From an uncultured Bacteroidales bacterium (lineage in GTDB: Bacteria; Bacteroidota; Bacteroidia; Bacteroidales; Paludibacteraceae), in contig ONBO01000014.1 in the NCBI GenBank assembly GCA_900316125.1, forward strand, positions 21,981 to 85,980: a stretch of DNA of 64,000 nucleotides. The letters are read 5' to 3'. Positions 43,916 through 53,907 of this stretch are shown one piece after another. Position 1 is the stretch's first letter; every line of letters starts with the position of its first letter. The translations under genes were made by a program, and so were the position numbers. The notes below the pieces were generated by a model. It made no database searches and was not told where the DNA came from. It worked only from the letters and a program-made list of their open reading frames with translations.

Positions 43916-44743
43916 GTGAAAAAAACGTTATACATACTTGCCATTCTGCTTATCTCTGTAACAGCATCTGCTAAGAAAAAAGAGAGTCTCTCAAAAATTC
44001 TTAAGATTCCTGATATAGAGGTTAAGTATAAGTATGCCCTGGACTATTACAACAACGGGGACTACAAGAAGGCTATAACCCTTTTTGAGGACGTGCAAAG
44101 CGGATACAGAGGCACTGAGACAGCACAGCAGATACTCTACTACCTTTCCATGTGCTACGTGAAACGTAAAGATTATGAGAGTGCAGAGCACTATCTCTCG
44201 AACTATCTTAACACATACGTACGTGGAGAATATGTGGAGGAGTGCAATTTTATGCTGGCCTACTGCTACTATAAGGAATCCCCACATTATGAGCTGGACC
44301 AGACATCGACAGTAAAGGCTATTGAACAGCTAAACCATTGCCTAACCCTCTACCCTAACCATGAGAAGGCTGAGGATGCAAAAGTTATGCGCACTGAGAT
44401 GCTTGACAAACTGGCCAGGCGTGAGCTTGCAAATGCAACCCTCTACTATAACCTCGGGAACTACAGAGGAAACAACTACCGTGCAGCCATAGTGGTGTCT
44501 CAGAACGCCATGAATGACTATCCGGAGTGTAACTACCTGGAACAGTTCGCATTTATAATAGTGCGTTCCAAGTATAAAGAGGCCTTAAACTCCAACACAA
44601 AGAAGATTTATATAAGGAGTGAGGACGCCTGGGATGAGTGCTATTACTTCCTCAATGAGTACCCCGATACAAAACATCGTCGTGAGGTGGAGAAGATGGC
44701 GGCTCATCTTGATAGAATTAACAAAAGCAAACTTAAATTATAA
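43916..44743 (+). CDS. bamD: Outer membrane assembly lipoprotein BamD-like
   Basis: TPR protein that works with BamA in inserting beta-barrels in the outer membrane. The start was taken as GTG 43916 (VKKTLYILAILLISVTASA), which gives a good signal sequence and 275 residues; a TTG at 43898 in the same frame would add residues inside the preceding spacer. No classical lipobox Cys is seen after the signal, unusual for a BamD. TPR-like units: YALDYYNNGDYKKAITLF, YYLSMCYVKRKDYESAEHYL, and the BamD-typical DQTSTVKAIEQLNHCLTLYP. It is followed by rpoZ and coaBC as in other Bacteroidetes. Confidence 0.85.
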   Translation: MKKTLYILAILLISVTASAKKKESLSKILKIPDIEVKYKYALDYYNNGDYKKAITLFEDVQSGYRGTETAQQILYYLSMCYVKRKDYESAEHYLSNYLNTYVRGEYVEECNFMLAYCYYKESPHYELDQTSTVKAIEQLNHCLTLYPNHEKAEDAKVMRTEMLDKLARRELANATLYYNLGNYRGNNYRAAIVVSQNAMNDYPECNYLEQFAFIIVRSKYKEALNSNTKKIYIRSEDAWDECYYFLNEYPDTKHRREVEKMAAHLDRINKSKLKL

Positions 44744-44753
44744 TTTAAATAAA

Positions 44754-45080
44754 ATGGATTACAAAAAATCAAACGCTCCTACATCTACAATTACCAGAGA
44801 TGTAAATTCACTCTGTGAGAACACTGGAAATGTTTATGAAACAGTATCTATTATCTCTAAGCGTGCAAACCAGATTAGTCTTGAGATAAGAGACGAACTG
44901 AAACGCAAACTGGAGGAGTTCTCAACCAACACAGTGGACAATCTTGATGAGGTTTTTGAGAACCGTGAGCAGATTGAGATTTCAAAGTATTACGAGCGTC
45001 TGCCTAAACCAACCCTGCTTGCAACACAGGAGTACATTGAGGACAAGACCTATTTCCGCAACCCTGCCAAGATAAAATAA
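44754..45080 (+). CDS. rpoZ: RNA polymerase omega subunit, Bacteroidetes type
   Basis: A 108-residue protein from ATG 44754 (MDYKKSNAPTSTITRDVNSL). It contains the omega-like core NVYETVSIISKRANQISLEI, equivalent to the conserved block of RpoZ that wraps the beta-prime C-terminus, and ends in a Bacteroidetes-specific tail (TYFRNPAKIK). It lies between bamD (10-base gap) and coaBC, the usual arrangement in the phylum. A longer open frame reaching back to 44619 overlaps bamD and is not used. Confidence 0.87.
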   Translation: MDYKKSNAPTSTITRDVNSLCENTGNVYETVSIISKRANQISLEIRDELKRKLEEFSTNTVDNLDEVFENREQIEISKYYERLPKPTLLATQEYIEDKTYFRNPAKIK

Positions 45081-45081
45081 G

Positions 45082-46275
45082 TTGCAAGGCAAACATGTAA
45101 TACTCGGAGTTACAGGCGGTATTGCGGCCTACAAGGCGGCGTACCTTGTGCGTTCTCTGGTCAAAGCTGGCGCAGAGGTCAAGGTCATTATGACTGAAAA
45201 CGCAAAAAAATTTGTAACTCCGCTTACATTTTCAACTCTTTCAGGCAACCCTGTATATACAGAGTTCTTCAACCCTGAAAACGGAGAGTGGCACAGCCAC
45301 GTAAAACTCGGAGTGTGGGCGGACCTGTTTATTGTGGCTCCCGCCACAGCAAACACCCTGTCCAAAATGGCTCACGGCATTGCAGACAACCTGCTCACAA
45401 CCACATATCTTTCAGCACGATGCCGCACATTGGTGGTTCCTGCCATGGATTTGGACATGTATGCGGCAGCCGCCACACAGGACAACCTTGAGACACTGCG
45501 CCGCCGTGGCGTCATAGTCATGGATCCTGCAAGCGGATTCTTGGCAAGCGGCCTTGAGGGTAAGGGTAGAATGCCTGAGCCTGAAGATATCATGCGCTTT
45601 GCCGCAAATGTACTGGCACAGCAACAGGACCTTACAGGTAAGAAGGTTCTTATCACTGCAGGCCCCACATACGAAAACATTGACCCCGTACGCTTCATAG
45701 GCAACTACTCCACCGGAAAGATGGGCTACGCCATAGCAGATGAGTGCGCACAGCGCGGGGCTGACGTAACAGTGGTTTCAGGGCCTGTAAGCATAGAGCC
45801 CAAGAACAAGAATGTAAAGGTAGTAAGCGTAAGGAGTGCTGCGGAGATGTTTGCTGCCACAGACAAATTATTTACAGAGGCGGATGTAACCGTACTTAGC
45901 GCCGCTGTGGCTGACTTTACACCAATTGTCAGCGCCGATGAGAAGATTAAGAGGGAGAAGGATAATCTCACACTAGAGCTCCGCCCTACCGTGGACATAG
46001 CCGCATCGCTCGGCAAAAAGAAACGTGAAGGTCAGATTTTTGTGGGATTCGCACTTGAGACAAACAATGAGGAGCAGAACGCCCAGTCAAAACTAGAGCG
46101 TAAAAACTTTGACTTCATTGTCCTCAACTCAATGCGCAACCCTGGCACCTGCTTTGGCTCAGACAACAATCAGATTAAGATAATTGACAGAGACAATATA
46201 ACAAGCCACCCGCTTAAATCAAAAGCAGAGGTAGCCAAGGATATTGTTGACAAAATAGTTTCATGGGGAAAATAA
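45082..46275 (+). CDS. coaBC: Phosphopantothenoylcysteine decarboxylase / phosphopantothenate-cysteine ligase
   Basis: Bifunctional coenzyme A enzyme: CoaB couples phosphopantothenate to cysteine and CoaC, an FMN protein, decarboxylates the product. It has 397 residues. The CoaC part begins HVILGVTGGIAAYKAAYLV and has MAHGIADNLLTTTYLSA and the substrate loop PAMDLDMY, where most homologues read PAMNxxM. The CoaB part starts VLITAGPTYENIDPVRFIGN. The start is TTG 45082, one base after the rpoZ stop: an in-frame stop at 45073 and the lack of any ATG before the conserved region leave no alternative. It overlaps the next gene by 13 bases. Confidence 0.93.
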   Translation: MQGKHVILGVTGGIAAYKAAYLVRSLVKAGAEVKVIMTENAKKFVTPLTFSTLSGNPVYTEFFNPENGEWHSHVKLGVWADLFIVAPATANTLSKMAHGIADNLLTTTYLSARCRTLVVPAMDLDMYAAAATQDNLETLRRRGVIVMDPASGFLASGLEGKGRMPEPEDIMRFAANVLAQQQDLTGKKVLITAGPTYENIDPVRFIGNYSTGKMGYAIADECAQRGADVTVVSGPVSIEPKNKNVKVVSVRSAAEMFAATDKLFTEADVTVLSAAVADFTPIVSADEKIKREKDNLTLELRPTVDIAASLGKKKREGQIFVGFALETNNEEQNAQSKLERKNFDFIVLNSMRNPGTCFGSDNNQIKIIDRDNITSHPLKSKAEVAKDIVDKIVSWGK

Positions 46276-47156
46276 AAGCCATATTGACTACAATTTTTCT
46301 GTGCCTGGCATTAAGCGGAATGGCGCAGGAACTCAAGTGCAAGGTCACGGTAAACTCAGATCAGATTCAGGGCACAAACAAATCTGTGTTTGAAGCGCTT
46401 GAAAAGACCATATATGAATTTATGAACGATCGTCAGTTCACTGAATATAAATATGATGAAAAAGAGAAGATTGAGTGTTCTATATTCGTCAAGGTGAACT
46501 CCTACGCAGACAACTACTTTAATACAGAGTTTCAGGTTCATGCTGAACGTCCTGTATATGGAAGCAACTATAAATCGCCTATTTTTGCCTTTAGTGACAA
46601 GAACGTGAATTTCGGATACTCAGAGGGGGACCAGATGAACTTTGACATTAACGCATTTGGCAATAACCTTCCAGAAGTTCTGGCGTATTACGCATACATT
46701 ATAATAGGAACAGACTGTGACTCCTTCTCACGTATGGGTGGCACTCACTTTTTTAATTTGGCAGAGCAGATTGTGAATCAGGCGCAGAGCACTAATGAGG
46801 TGGGATGGAAGGCGTTTGAGGACAATCACAACCGCTATGCTCTTATTAACAACATACTTGATGACGCCTCCAAACCTTACCGTGAGTTCTTTTACACATA
46901 TCACCGACTGGCGCTTGACAACATGTACAAGTCAGCTGATAACAGCCGCGCTATGATTGTGGATGGTCTGGAGACCCTGAAAACCTGCTACAAAGCACGC
47001 CCTTCAATGATTATTATAAATGAGTTCACCGCAGCCAAGTTTGATGAGATAATCAACATCTTGTCACAAGGGTCAAAGGATGAACGCAAAAAAGCCTACG
47101 ACATTTTCAGCTACATAGCCCCCACTGAGCAGAAAAAGTTGGAGCAGTTGAAATAA
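46263..47156 (+). CDS. DUF4835 (PorD-like) exported protein
   Basis: A 297-residue protein with signal sequence MGKIKAILTTIFLCLALSGMAQ and the family opening ELKCKVTVNSDQIQGTNKSVFEAL. The middle carries YGSNYKSPIFAFSDKNVNF and LAYYAYIIIGTDCDSFSRMGG, features of DUF4835. The family includes the Porphyromonas protein called PorD, associated by name with type IX secretion; its molecular role is unclear to me. The gene sits between coaBC (13-base overlap) and recN (3-base gap), an order conserved in Bacteroidetes as I recall. The amylase at 51-53.7 kb carries a type IX sorting domain, so the secretion system should be present in this genome. Confidence 0.85.
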   Translation: MGKIKAILTTIFLCLALSGMAQELKCKVTVNSDQIQGTNKSVFEALEKTIYEFMNDRQFTEYKYDEKEKIECSIFVKVNSYADNYFNTEFQVHAERPVYGSNYKSPIFAFSDKNVNFGYSEGDQMNFDINAFGNNLPEVLAYYAYIIIGTDCDSFSRMGGTHFFNLAEQIVNQAQSTNEVGWKAFEDNHNRYALINNILDDASKPYREFFYTYHRLALDNMYKSADNSRAMIVDGLETLKTCYKARPSMIIINEFTAAKFDEIINILSQGSKDERKKAYDIFSYIAPTEQKKLEQLK

Positions 47157-47159
47157 GCA

Positions 47160-48821
47160 ATGTTAAAGCATCTTCACATTGAGAATTATGTTCTCATTAA
47201 AAGTCTGAACCTTGATTTTCAAAACGGGTTCTCTGTTGTTACCGGCCAGACTGGCGCCGGAAAGTCTATTATTTTAGGTGCATTAAACCTAGCCCTTGGA
47301 GCCAAAGCTGACACAAAAGCCATATTTGAGGGAGAGAAGAAGTGTATAATTGAGGCGGAGTTTGACATTGAAGGCTACGGTTTGGAGGAGTTTTTTGACG
47401 ATAATGACATAGACTACAGCCACATCTGCATAATTCGCCGAGAGATTACTGACACTGGCAAGTCCCGCTCATTCCTAAATGACACTCCTGTACTGGTCTC
47501 AGTGCTTAAACAGCTAGGCGGGAAACTTATAGATATTCACTCCCAGCACAGCACCCTACTGCTTGAAAGCAATGCCTTCCAACTTGGCATAGTTGACAGC
47601 GTGGCTGGTGATTCAGAAATTCTGGAGCGTTACAAATCTCAATATGAGTACTACCAGAGCGTATGCCGCTCACTGATAGAGAAGACAGAAGAGGCGTCAA
47701 ACGCCAAGAGCAATGCAGACTATATTCAGTTCCAGTATAACCAACTAAAAGAGTGCAACCTCAGAGATGGCGAGCAACAGGAGCTGGAAGGCAGAATTAA
47801 CACCCTTGAACATGTATCAGACATTAAAGAGAGCCTTGAACGCTCCATAAGTGCGCTTGATTCAGATGAAGGCATACTTTCCGCCATGCACACATTGCAG
47901 TCTGCGCTTGAAGATATAGCATCATTCGGGAACAGTTTTGAAGAACTGCTGCACAGAGTTACATCATGCCAGATTGAACTCAAAGATATCTACGAGGAGA
48001 TTGAGCGCAAGAACAACGATGTGGAGATGGACCCTGCAGAACTTGAGTCAATGCAGGAACGCATGAGTCTCATATACACCCTGCTACAGAAGCACAAGGT
48101 GCGCACCGTGGAGGAACTCATAGAGATACGTGACTCACTGGCGTTGCAGCTTGGACAGATTGACAATTTTGACGAGGAGATAGAGGTGCTTACCAAGGAG
48201 AAGGCCGCCATATATGATGATCTGCTCAAGATGGCTAAAGAGATATCCAAGATGAGGGTGTCCGTGGCACCAGCTATTGAGAAGCAGGTAATGGAAACCC
48301 TTGCCGCACTTGGCATGCCTAACTCTGTATTCAAGGTTGAAATTACAAAAACCGCCGATATCACCCCTACAGGCACTGACATTGTTCAGATGCTTATATC
48401 ATCAAACAAAACCAAGCCTCAGCCCATACAGAACTCAGCATCGGGCGGAGAGATTTCACGTGTAATGCTCAGCCTCAAGGCTATCATAGCATCTAACAGC
48501 AACCTGCCTACCCTGGTGTTTGATGAGATAGACACAGGCGTTTCAGGCTTGGTGGCATCACAGATGGGCGCCATACTACAAAAGATGTCAGACGGCATGC
48601 AGGTTATCTGTATAACCCACCTGCCACAAGTAGCCGCCAAGGGAGAGCATCACTACAAGGTGTTTAAAGATGAAAACACCAACCCTGTTCAAACATACGT
48701 CAAACTGCTTGACGCTGAAGAGAGGGTTGGTGAGATTGCTGCAATGCTCAGTGGTGAAGGAGTTACTGAGGCTGCTATCAATAACGCAAAAGAGCTACTT
48801 AATACTGCTCCTGCTCGTTAG
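47160..48821 (+). CDS. recN: DNA repair ATPase RecN
   Basis: SMC-like ATPase for double-strand break repair. It has 553 residues: Walker [21 protein letters not shown] (near residue 30), a long coiled-coil middle (about 150-370, rich in Glu/Leu/Lys heptads), signature [15 protein letters not shown] (near 425) and Walker [16 protein letters not shown] followed by the [19 protein letters not shown] switch region. Its last 23 bases overlap the end of panB on the other strand, so the two transcripts are complementary at their 3' ends. Confidence 0.96.
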   Translation: MLKHLHIENYVLIKSLNLDFQNGFSVVTGQTGAGKSIILGALNLALGAKADTKAIFEGEKKCIIEAEFDIEGYGLEEFFDDNDIDYSHICIIRREITDTGKSRSFLNDTPVLVSVLKQLGGKLIDIHSQHSTLLLESNAFQLGIVDSVAGDSEILERYKSQYEYYQSVCRSLIEKTEEASNAKSNADYIQFQYNQLKECNLRDGEQQELEGRINTLEHVSDIKESLERSISALDSDEGILSAMHTLQSALEDIASFGNSFEELLHRVTSCQIELKDIYEEIERKNNDVEMDPAELESMQERMSLIYTLLQKHKVRTVEELIEIRDSLALQLGQIDNFDEEIEVLTKEKAAIYDDLLKMAKEISKMRVSVAPAIEKQVMETLAALGMPNSVFKVEITKTADITPTGTDIVQMLISSNKTKPQPIQNSASGGEISRVMLSLKAIIASNSNLPTLVFDEIDTGVSGLVASQMGAILQKMSDGMQVICITHLPQVAAKGEHHYKVFKDENTNPVQTYVKLLDAEERVGEIAAMLSGEGVTEAAINNAKELLNTAPAR

Positions 48822-49620
48822 GAAAATCCTGGCTCTTAACATCACTCACATAATGCTTCACCGCTTCAGTGATAACCTCGCCTATATTGGCGTAACGGCG
48901 CAAGAAACGTGGTGAGAAGCCCTGTGTTATACCTGTCATATCATGGAACACAAGCACCTGGCCGTCAACGCCGCCACCAGCACCTATACCAATCACTGGA
49001 ATTCTAAGGGATTTTGAAACCTTCTCAGCCAGTGCCGCAGGAATCTTCTCAAGCACAATGGCATAGCAACCGGCATCCTCAAGAAGTTTGGCATCAGAGA
49101 GCAGTTTCTCTGCTTCAGCCTCCTCTTTGGCTCTTACATTATATGTACCATACTTGTTAATTGACTGAGGCATTAACCCAAGGTGTCCCATCACAGGAAT
49201 ACCTGCGGCAATTATTTTTCTGATATCCTCTATAACCTCAAGGCCGCCCTCTATCTTCAGAGAGTCTGCACCGGTCTCTTTCATAATCCTAATGGCAGCC
49301 TCAAGACTCATCTTAGGGTTACCTGAACATGTGCCAAACGGCATATCCACAACCACAAGGGCTCGTTTGGCCGCCTTTGCCACACCCTTAGCCAGAAAAA
49401 TCATCTCATCAAGGGTTATTGGCAATGTGGTTACATTACCGCATACCACATTAGAAGCTGAATCACCTACAAGGATGACATCGCAGCCAGCCCCGTCAAC
49501 AAGGGTCGCTATGGAATAGTCGTACGATGTAAGCATACTAATTTTCTCACCTCTCATCTTCATCTCAAGCAGACGGTGAGTGGTCACTTTACGCTGATCT
49601 TCACTTTGATGTACAGACAT
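48799..49620 (-). CDS. panB: 3-methyl-2-oxobutanoate hydroxymethyltransferase
   Basis: Ketopantoate synthesis from alpha-ketoisovalerate and methylene-tetrahydrofolate, first step of pantothenate formation. It has 273 residues. Family blocks: [34 protein letters not shown] (metal-binding Asp), [39 protein letters not shown] and [20 protein letters not shown]. Together with coaBC, two parts of the CoA route lie close but on opposite strands. It is the last gene of a three-gene minus-strand run and overlaps recN convergently by 23 bases. Confidence 0.96.
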   Translation of the reverse strand: MSVHQSEDQRKVTTHRLLEMKMRGEKISMLTSYDYSIATLVDGAGCDVILVGDSASNVVCGNVTTLPITLDEMIFLAKGVAKAAKRALVVVDMPFGTCSGNPKMSLEAAIRIMKETGADSLKIEGGLEVIEDIRKIIAAGIPVMGHLGLMPQSINKYGTYNVRAKEEAEAEKLLSDAKLLEDAGCYAIVLEKIPAALAEKVSKSLRIPVIGIGAGGGVDGQVLVFHDMTGITQGFSPRFLRRYANIGEVITEAVKHYVSDVKSQDFPNEQEQY

Positions 49621-49635
49621 GATAACTATAAAAAA

Positions 49636-50664
49636 TTAATTTAATTTTTGCATCCTCTTCACATTTCTACGGTGCAGTATATAATATTCAAACACTATGC
49701 TGCCCCTGTAGGCTGAAGGGATTGATTTTGCTATTGAAACTTCAAGATTTGCTCTGCGCTTAGCTCTGAAGCGCGATTTCATTTTTATAAAATCCCATCT
49801 GGCACGGCGTACCGCATTAGCGTTTGCAAAATCCCCTTTGAAAAGGAACACAAGCGCAGCCAGATAATCTAAAAAGAATCTCATTATAGCTATAGGAACC
49901 AGATGTTTAGGTTTCAGGTTCTTGTATAGCATTAGCAGATTATTGCGGAAATTATAATATGTTTTCTGTGGGTTATTGTAGTTTAGAGTTCCGCCACCAA
50001 GATGGTAGACCACACTGCTTGGCACAGCGCCAACCTTACGCCCCCTGGCATTGAAACGGAAGCACAGGTCAATCTCCTCCTGGTGCGCAAAGAATTCAGA
50101 GTCAAAACCTCCGTAATCTATAAAGTCCTTCCTTCTCACAAGCATGCACGCCCCGGAGGCCCAGAAAACAAAAGCCTCATTGTCATACTGCCCGCTATCA
50201 ACCTCTGTATAGTCCATAATTCTGCCACGGCAGAACGGGTAGCCCAGAGCGTCTATCAGGCCGCCTGCCGCACCCGCCTTTTCAAAACGGCTACGGTCAG
50301 AGAGCTGCATTATCTTAGGCTGACAGGCTGCCACCTTAGGGTTGGATTCCATGTACTTTACAAGAGGTTCCAGGAATCCAGGCGTAACCTCCACATCGCT
50401 GTTTAGAAGCAGCACATATTCTGTGGTGGCTCGTTTGATTGCAATGTTATAGCCCTCTGCAAAACCATAGTTCTTTTGGAACTGGAAAATCTCAGCATCA
50501 GGCCAACTCTCTGTGAGGTATTCAACGCTGCCGTCTGTAGAGGCGTTATCAGCCACAATTATCTTAGCCAGATCTTTTGAGACTGACTTAAACAAAACAG
50601 GCAGAAACTTCTCAAGGTAGCCTCTGCCGTTATAGTTTAGTATTATGATTGAAACACGTACCAC
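49636..50664 (-). CDS. Family 2 glycosyltransferase (rhamnosyltransferase-like)
   Basis: A 342-residue soluble or membrane-associated GT2 enzyme. It opens VRVSIIILNYNGRGYLEKFL, then IIVADNASTDGSVEYL, LLLNSDVEVTPGFLEPLV (near residue 86) and the acceptor-side FWASGACMLVRRKDF and HQEEIDLCFRFNARGRKVG. This series is typical of dTDP-rhamnosyl-type and related O-antigen GT2 proteins; the sugar cannot be inferred. The start is GTG 50664: an in-frame stop lies directly before it and there is no ATG alternative. It begins 7 bases after the small acidic gene and is followed by panB. Confidence 0.88.
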   Translation of the reverse strand: MVRVSIIILNYNGRGYLEKFLPVLFKSVSKDLAKIIVADNASTDGSVEYLTESWPDAEIFQFQKNYGFAEGYNIAIKRATTEYVLLLNSDVEVTPGFLEPLVKYMESNPKVAACQPKIMQLSDRSRFEKAGAAGGLIDALGYPFCRGRIMDYTEVDSGQYDNEAFVFWASGACMLVRRKDFIDYGGFDSEFFAHQEEIDLCFRFNARGRKVGAVPSSVVYHLGGGTLNYNNPQKTYYNFRNNLLMLYKNLKPKHLVPIAIMRFFLDYLAALVFLFKGDFANANAVRRARWDFIKMKSRFRAKRRANLEVSIAKSIPSAYRGSIVFEYYILHRRNVKRMQKLN

Positions 50665-50671
50665 TTACACT

Positions 50672-50962
50672 TTAGTTGTCTACAGTAAGACTCTCAAAGT
50701 ATTTGGCCTCAGCATCCATAAGGTAATCCAGGTTGCCTGCCGTAATAGATGTAACCTCATCTTTGGCAGCCTCAGCCAGGAATTTCTTTTTGAACTCATC
50801 GGGGTCAATCACACACTTGTCATCAAGTATGTACATGATGTCAAGAAAGTACTGAATGTCATCATCAGTGAACATCTGCTTAGCCTCATCAGGCAGATTA
50901 GCCTGAATGAATTTTATGGCATCATCATCATCGTATGCATCAAGCACCTTATCTATATCCAT
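50672..50962 (-). CDS. Small acidic protein of unknown function
   Basis: A 96-residue, strongly acidic protein (MDIDKVLDAYDDDDAIKF at the start, FTDDDIQYFLDIMYILDDK in the middle), predicted mostly helical, with no signal peptide, cysteine pair or known motif. It heads the run with the glycosyltransferase (7-base gap) and panB. Codon use and tight spacing support it as real. Not recognised; no function proposed. Confidence 0.75.
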   Translation of the reverse strand: MDIDKVLDAYDDDDAIKFIQANLPDEAKQMFTDDDIQYFLDIMYILDDKCVIDPDEFKKKFLAEAAKDEVTSITAGNLDYLMDAEAKYFESLTVDN

Positions 50963-51036
50963 AGTCTCTAAATATATGTGGCCACTAAAGTAGTCAATTT
51001 TAATGAAACAACACCAATTTTCCTAAAATAAATGCA

Positions 51037-53715
51037 TTATCTCTTGATGAAACGCTTAACATTGGTTCCATCTGTTACAATATAGATACCAGATGTAAGA
51101 TTTGAAACATCTATGGTCTCAATTGTCTGCTCCATCTTAATCTGTTTTACCACCTGACCTGTAAGGTTCATTATGGTAATACTCTCCTTAGGCAGGTAAG
51201 ATGACGTAATGGTAAGTTTCTCATCAGCCGGGCTTGGGAACACTGTAAAGTCAGCATCAGCGGCCAAAGTCTCAACATCAACGGTACAGTTGTTAAAGTC
51301 ACCCTCTGTTGTGCCAAGTATCGCGTTACCGCAAATATAGGCGGTACCCTCCAGACATGTTGATGAAGATGTAACCTTAAGAGAACCTGTCACTGAGATG
51401 TCAGGCTTCTCAATGCTCCCCTTACCCTTCTCTACAAGCAGTTCCTTAATAGTTACGTTACCAGTGATTACGGGGCGCACATCACCGTTGTCAGGTATCA
51501 CAACCTTAGAGTTTGCAGTAGGAGTCATGCCCTGCTCCCAGTTGCCGCAGTCTGTCCAGTCTGTGGTGCCCATCTTACCAGTCCATACGCTTGCACGTGT
51601 GTCTGCACGGTCACTCATAGTGTTTGAAACAGATGCAGGAGCCTCATACGATGCTCTCACCCAGCACTTCTGCCCTATGTTCTGTGCAGAGTTGTTCCAA
51701 ACCTTCATTGCAACCCACCCTGATGCAGTAGGTGTATAGTTTACAGTCACATCCTTTGTGCCGTTTGCCTTGGCAAGCAGATTGCCGTCAAGGTCATAAA
51801 GCGCAAGAGTTATGTCATTACCATTGTTTGCAGGGTGCATTATTGCTGTGATTTTCTTCCCCGATGCGGCGTATATCTTTCCAACAAGACGCTGTGCGCA
51901 TGATTTGGCTGGCAGCTGACCGCCCTGACCAAGAGACTTGCAGTGGCTGTCACCAAGGTCATCAGCCATCTCCCACTCCTGAACTGTGGTGTGACTGCGG
52001 TACGGAGTGTAACCAGTTGCACCAGCCGGAGCCCATATTGCAACACCCTTGCCATAGCCTGTAACAGGTGGCACCCAAAGTTCCACACGACCATCAGACC
52101 AAGCATGAGGATTACCGCCTGAGTAACCCATATAATCTTTAAGGTCCACATCCCTGAAATCAGAATCAACCCAAGTATTATGCCAGTTGTCTCCACCAGC
52201 GTCTGAAATGGCTATCAGAGCACGGCCTGAACGCTCAATAATAAGCAGATCCTCATCCTGCCAACGCACCTTGTAATCTCCCCACTTATAGTTAAGCATC
52301 TGATGCGCCTTGATAATATTAACTATATCCTGACGCACAGGCAGCTCTGTGGTGCTTGCAGGATGGTGTGTCCAGCGGTTTGAGTTGTTTAGATTGAATA
52401 GGTCCTCCATATATACGCAGAGGTTACCATCCAAAGCTGACAGAATAGCGTAAGCCATAGGCATACGCCAGTTGCGTGGGTCAAGAGGACCGCCCATATC
52501 ATCGCTGAAGCTCACATAGTTACCTTTGTCATCAAGTGTAGGACGGAAATTATCATGGCTGTTTATGTAATTTGTGGAGCGGTGAACCTTGTGGCCGTCA
52601 CCGTATACAGCGTAGCGCATACCAAGCTGGTCATTAACCACAGAGCCAACATTACCGTAACCTTCTCCTCTTCCTACTCCCATCACGGATGAGTGAAGCG
52701 GTACATCAAAGGCACCCATAAGAAACTCGTCACCACCGTTAGCATGCATTACTCTGTCAGTATAGCCGTCAATCTCATCCTTGCCTCCTATAAACTCACC
52801 TATGTTAAACATATCCTCGCCGCCGTTGCACCAGTCAGACATACCATACTTTATATTCCAGCTCACATCTTGCTGCACCCACTCAGGGAAGTGTTTCACA
52901 GCATCCCAGCGAAACCCGTCCACTCCAGTCTGCTTTTTAAGCCACTTAGCCCACTCACGCGCATTGTTAAGCATATAGTTAGGGCCTTGTGCAGGATTGT
53001 AAATGGCGTTTGAACTCTGGCCGTATGCTCCTTCATAGAAACAGTTGTCAGGGCCCCACCAGGCTGAGCACCAGTCACCGTCATTACAGTTGTGACCCTC
53101 ATTTGGGTGGAAGTTCTCCCAGTTCTTAGGCCAGCGTCCCTTACGGCTCAGATAGTCATTGGCGCCACCGTCCTTATATGGAGTCTCATAACATACATAT
53201 CTAAAGTTTTTCCACTTGTCATCCCATGCGGCAGGATCCTGACCGCCAGCACCGCCGTCTTCACCACCCGGGTCTGTAGTGTGGTTCAGAACGCCGTCAC
53301 ATATCACCTCTATGCCATTAGCGTGCATCACGGCGATCATACGCAGGAGGTCATCCTTTGTACCCATACGCGTGGCATTAGCAGCGGCACGCTTGTCTGT
53401 ACGTCCTTTCTGATACTTGTCACCAAGGTCATAGTAGTCAAACGGGGCGTAGCCTACTGAATTAGTACCTGAGTTCTTGCAGAACGGCGGCACCCATACA
53501 GCATTAATACCTATCTCCTTCAGGCGCGGAGCAAGCTCCGTAAGATAGTTTGCGTATGCATCATCAAAATTACTGTTGTAATAGTCCCACCAGAAGGCTT
53601 GCAGAACCACACGTTTCTTATCATCGCCGGCGTATGATACTGATACATAGCCAAGTAGCAGCAGGAGTAAAGAGAGGGATTTGAGGCATCTGCCTACGGA
53701 GGAGAAAATTTTCAT
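51037..53715 (-). CDS. Secreted GH13 alpha-amylase with type IX sorting domain
   Basis: Hydrolyses alpha-1,4 links in starch or glycogen. It has 892 residues from ATG 53715; the frame reaches 53754 but that lies upstream of the promoter. There is a signal peptide (cleavage near SYA-GDD, residue 29), then a GH13 (beta/alpha)8 domain. Conserved regions: VICDGVLNHTT; GFRWDAVKHFPEWV with the nucleophile Asp near 270; FNIGEFIGG with the acid Glu near 305; and YINSHDNF near 385. Beta-sandwich modules follow. The last 75 residues form a typical type IX secretion C-terminal sorting domain (FTVFPSPADEKLTI, GQVVKQIKM, LTSGIYIV, VKRFIKR). Export to the surface or medium is therefore expected. Confidence 0.93.
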   Translation of the reverse strand: MKIFSSVGRCLKSLSLLLLLLGYVSVSYAGDDKKRVVLQAFWWDYYNSNFDDAYANYLTELAPRLKEIGINAVWVPPFCKNSGTNSVGYAPFDYYDLGDKYQKGRTDKRAAANATRMGTKDDLLRMIAVMHANGIEVICDGVLNHTTDPGGEDGGAGGQDPAAWDDKWKNFRYVCYETPYKDGGANDYLSRKGRWPKNWENFHPNEGHNCNDGDWCSAWWGPDNCFYEGAYGQSSNAIYNPAQGPNYMLNNAREWAKWLKKQTGVDGFRWDAVKHFPEWVQQDVSWNIKYGMSDWCNGGEDMFNIGEFIGGKDEIDGYTDRVMHANGGDEFLMGAFDVPLHSSVMGVGRGEGYGNVGSVVNDQLGMRYAVYGDGHKVHRSTNYINSHDNFRPTLDDKGNYVSFSDDMGGPLDPRNWRMPMAYAILSALDGNLCVYMEDLFNLNNSNRWTHHPASTTELPVRQDIVNIIKAHQMLNYKWGDYKVRWQDEDLLIIERSGRALIAISDAGGDNWHNTWVDSDFRDVDLKDYMGYSGGNPHAWSDGRVELWVPPVTGYGKGVAIWAPAGATGYTPYRSHTTVQEWEMADDLGDSHCKSLGQGGQLPAKSCAQRLVGKIYAASGKKITAIMHPANNGNDITLALYDLDGNLLAKANGTKDVTVNYTPTASGWVAMKVWNNSAQNIGQKCWVRASYEAPASVSNTMSDRADTRASVWTGKMGTTDWTDCGNWEQGMTPTANSKVVIPDNGDVRPVITGNVTIKELLVEKGKGSIEKPDISVTGSLKVTSSSTCLEGTAYICGNAILGTTEGDFNNCTVDVETLAADADFTVFPSPADEKLTITSSYLPKESITIMNLTGQVVKQIKMEQTIETIDVSNLTSGIYIVTDGTNVKRFIKR

Positions 53716-53740
53716 AGAATACTTTTTAAGGTTGTAGCCA

Positions 53741-53771
53741 CAAAGATAAAACATCTGAAAGAGAAATGCAA
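53741..53771 (-). promoter_or_regulatory. Promoter of the alpha-amylase gene
   Basis: On the minus strand TTG (53769-53771), a 20-base spacer, then TATCTTTG (53741-53748), fitting the Bacteroidetes consensus. The start site near 53735 supports ATG 53715 as the translation start. Confidence 0.7.
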
Positions 53772-53907
53772 GAAAAGCGGCAATTTAGTCAGCCAAAGAA
53801 TACACCGCATCTTGACGGCCCAGACAACCTCAAGGCGCAGCCGTTTGTGAGGCATGATTAAACCAATTTATTCACGTCACTAAAATTTCATCCTCCCGGA
53901 AATTGCA

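Noticed and set aside
53755..53907. Search for a tRNA, integrase or att-like repeat at the edge of the AT-rich segment
   Set aside because: No such structure is visible in this 150-base gap, so a recent integrative element is not supported.
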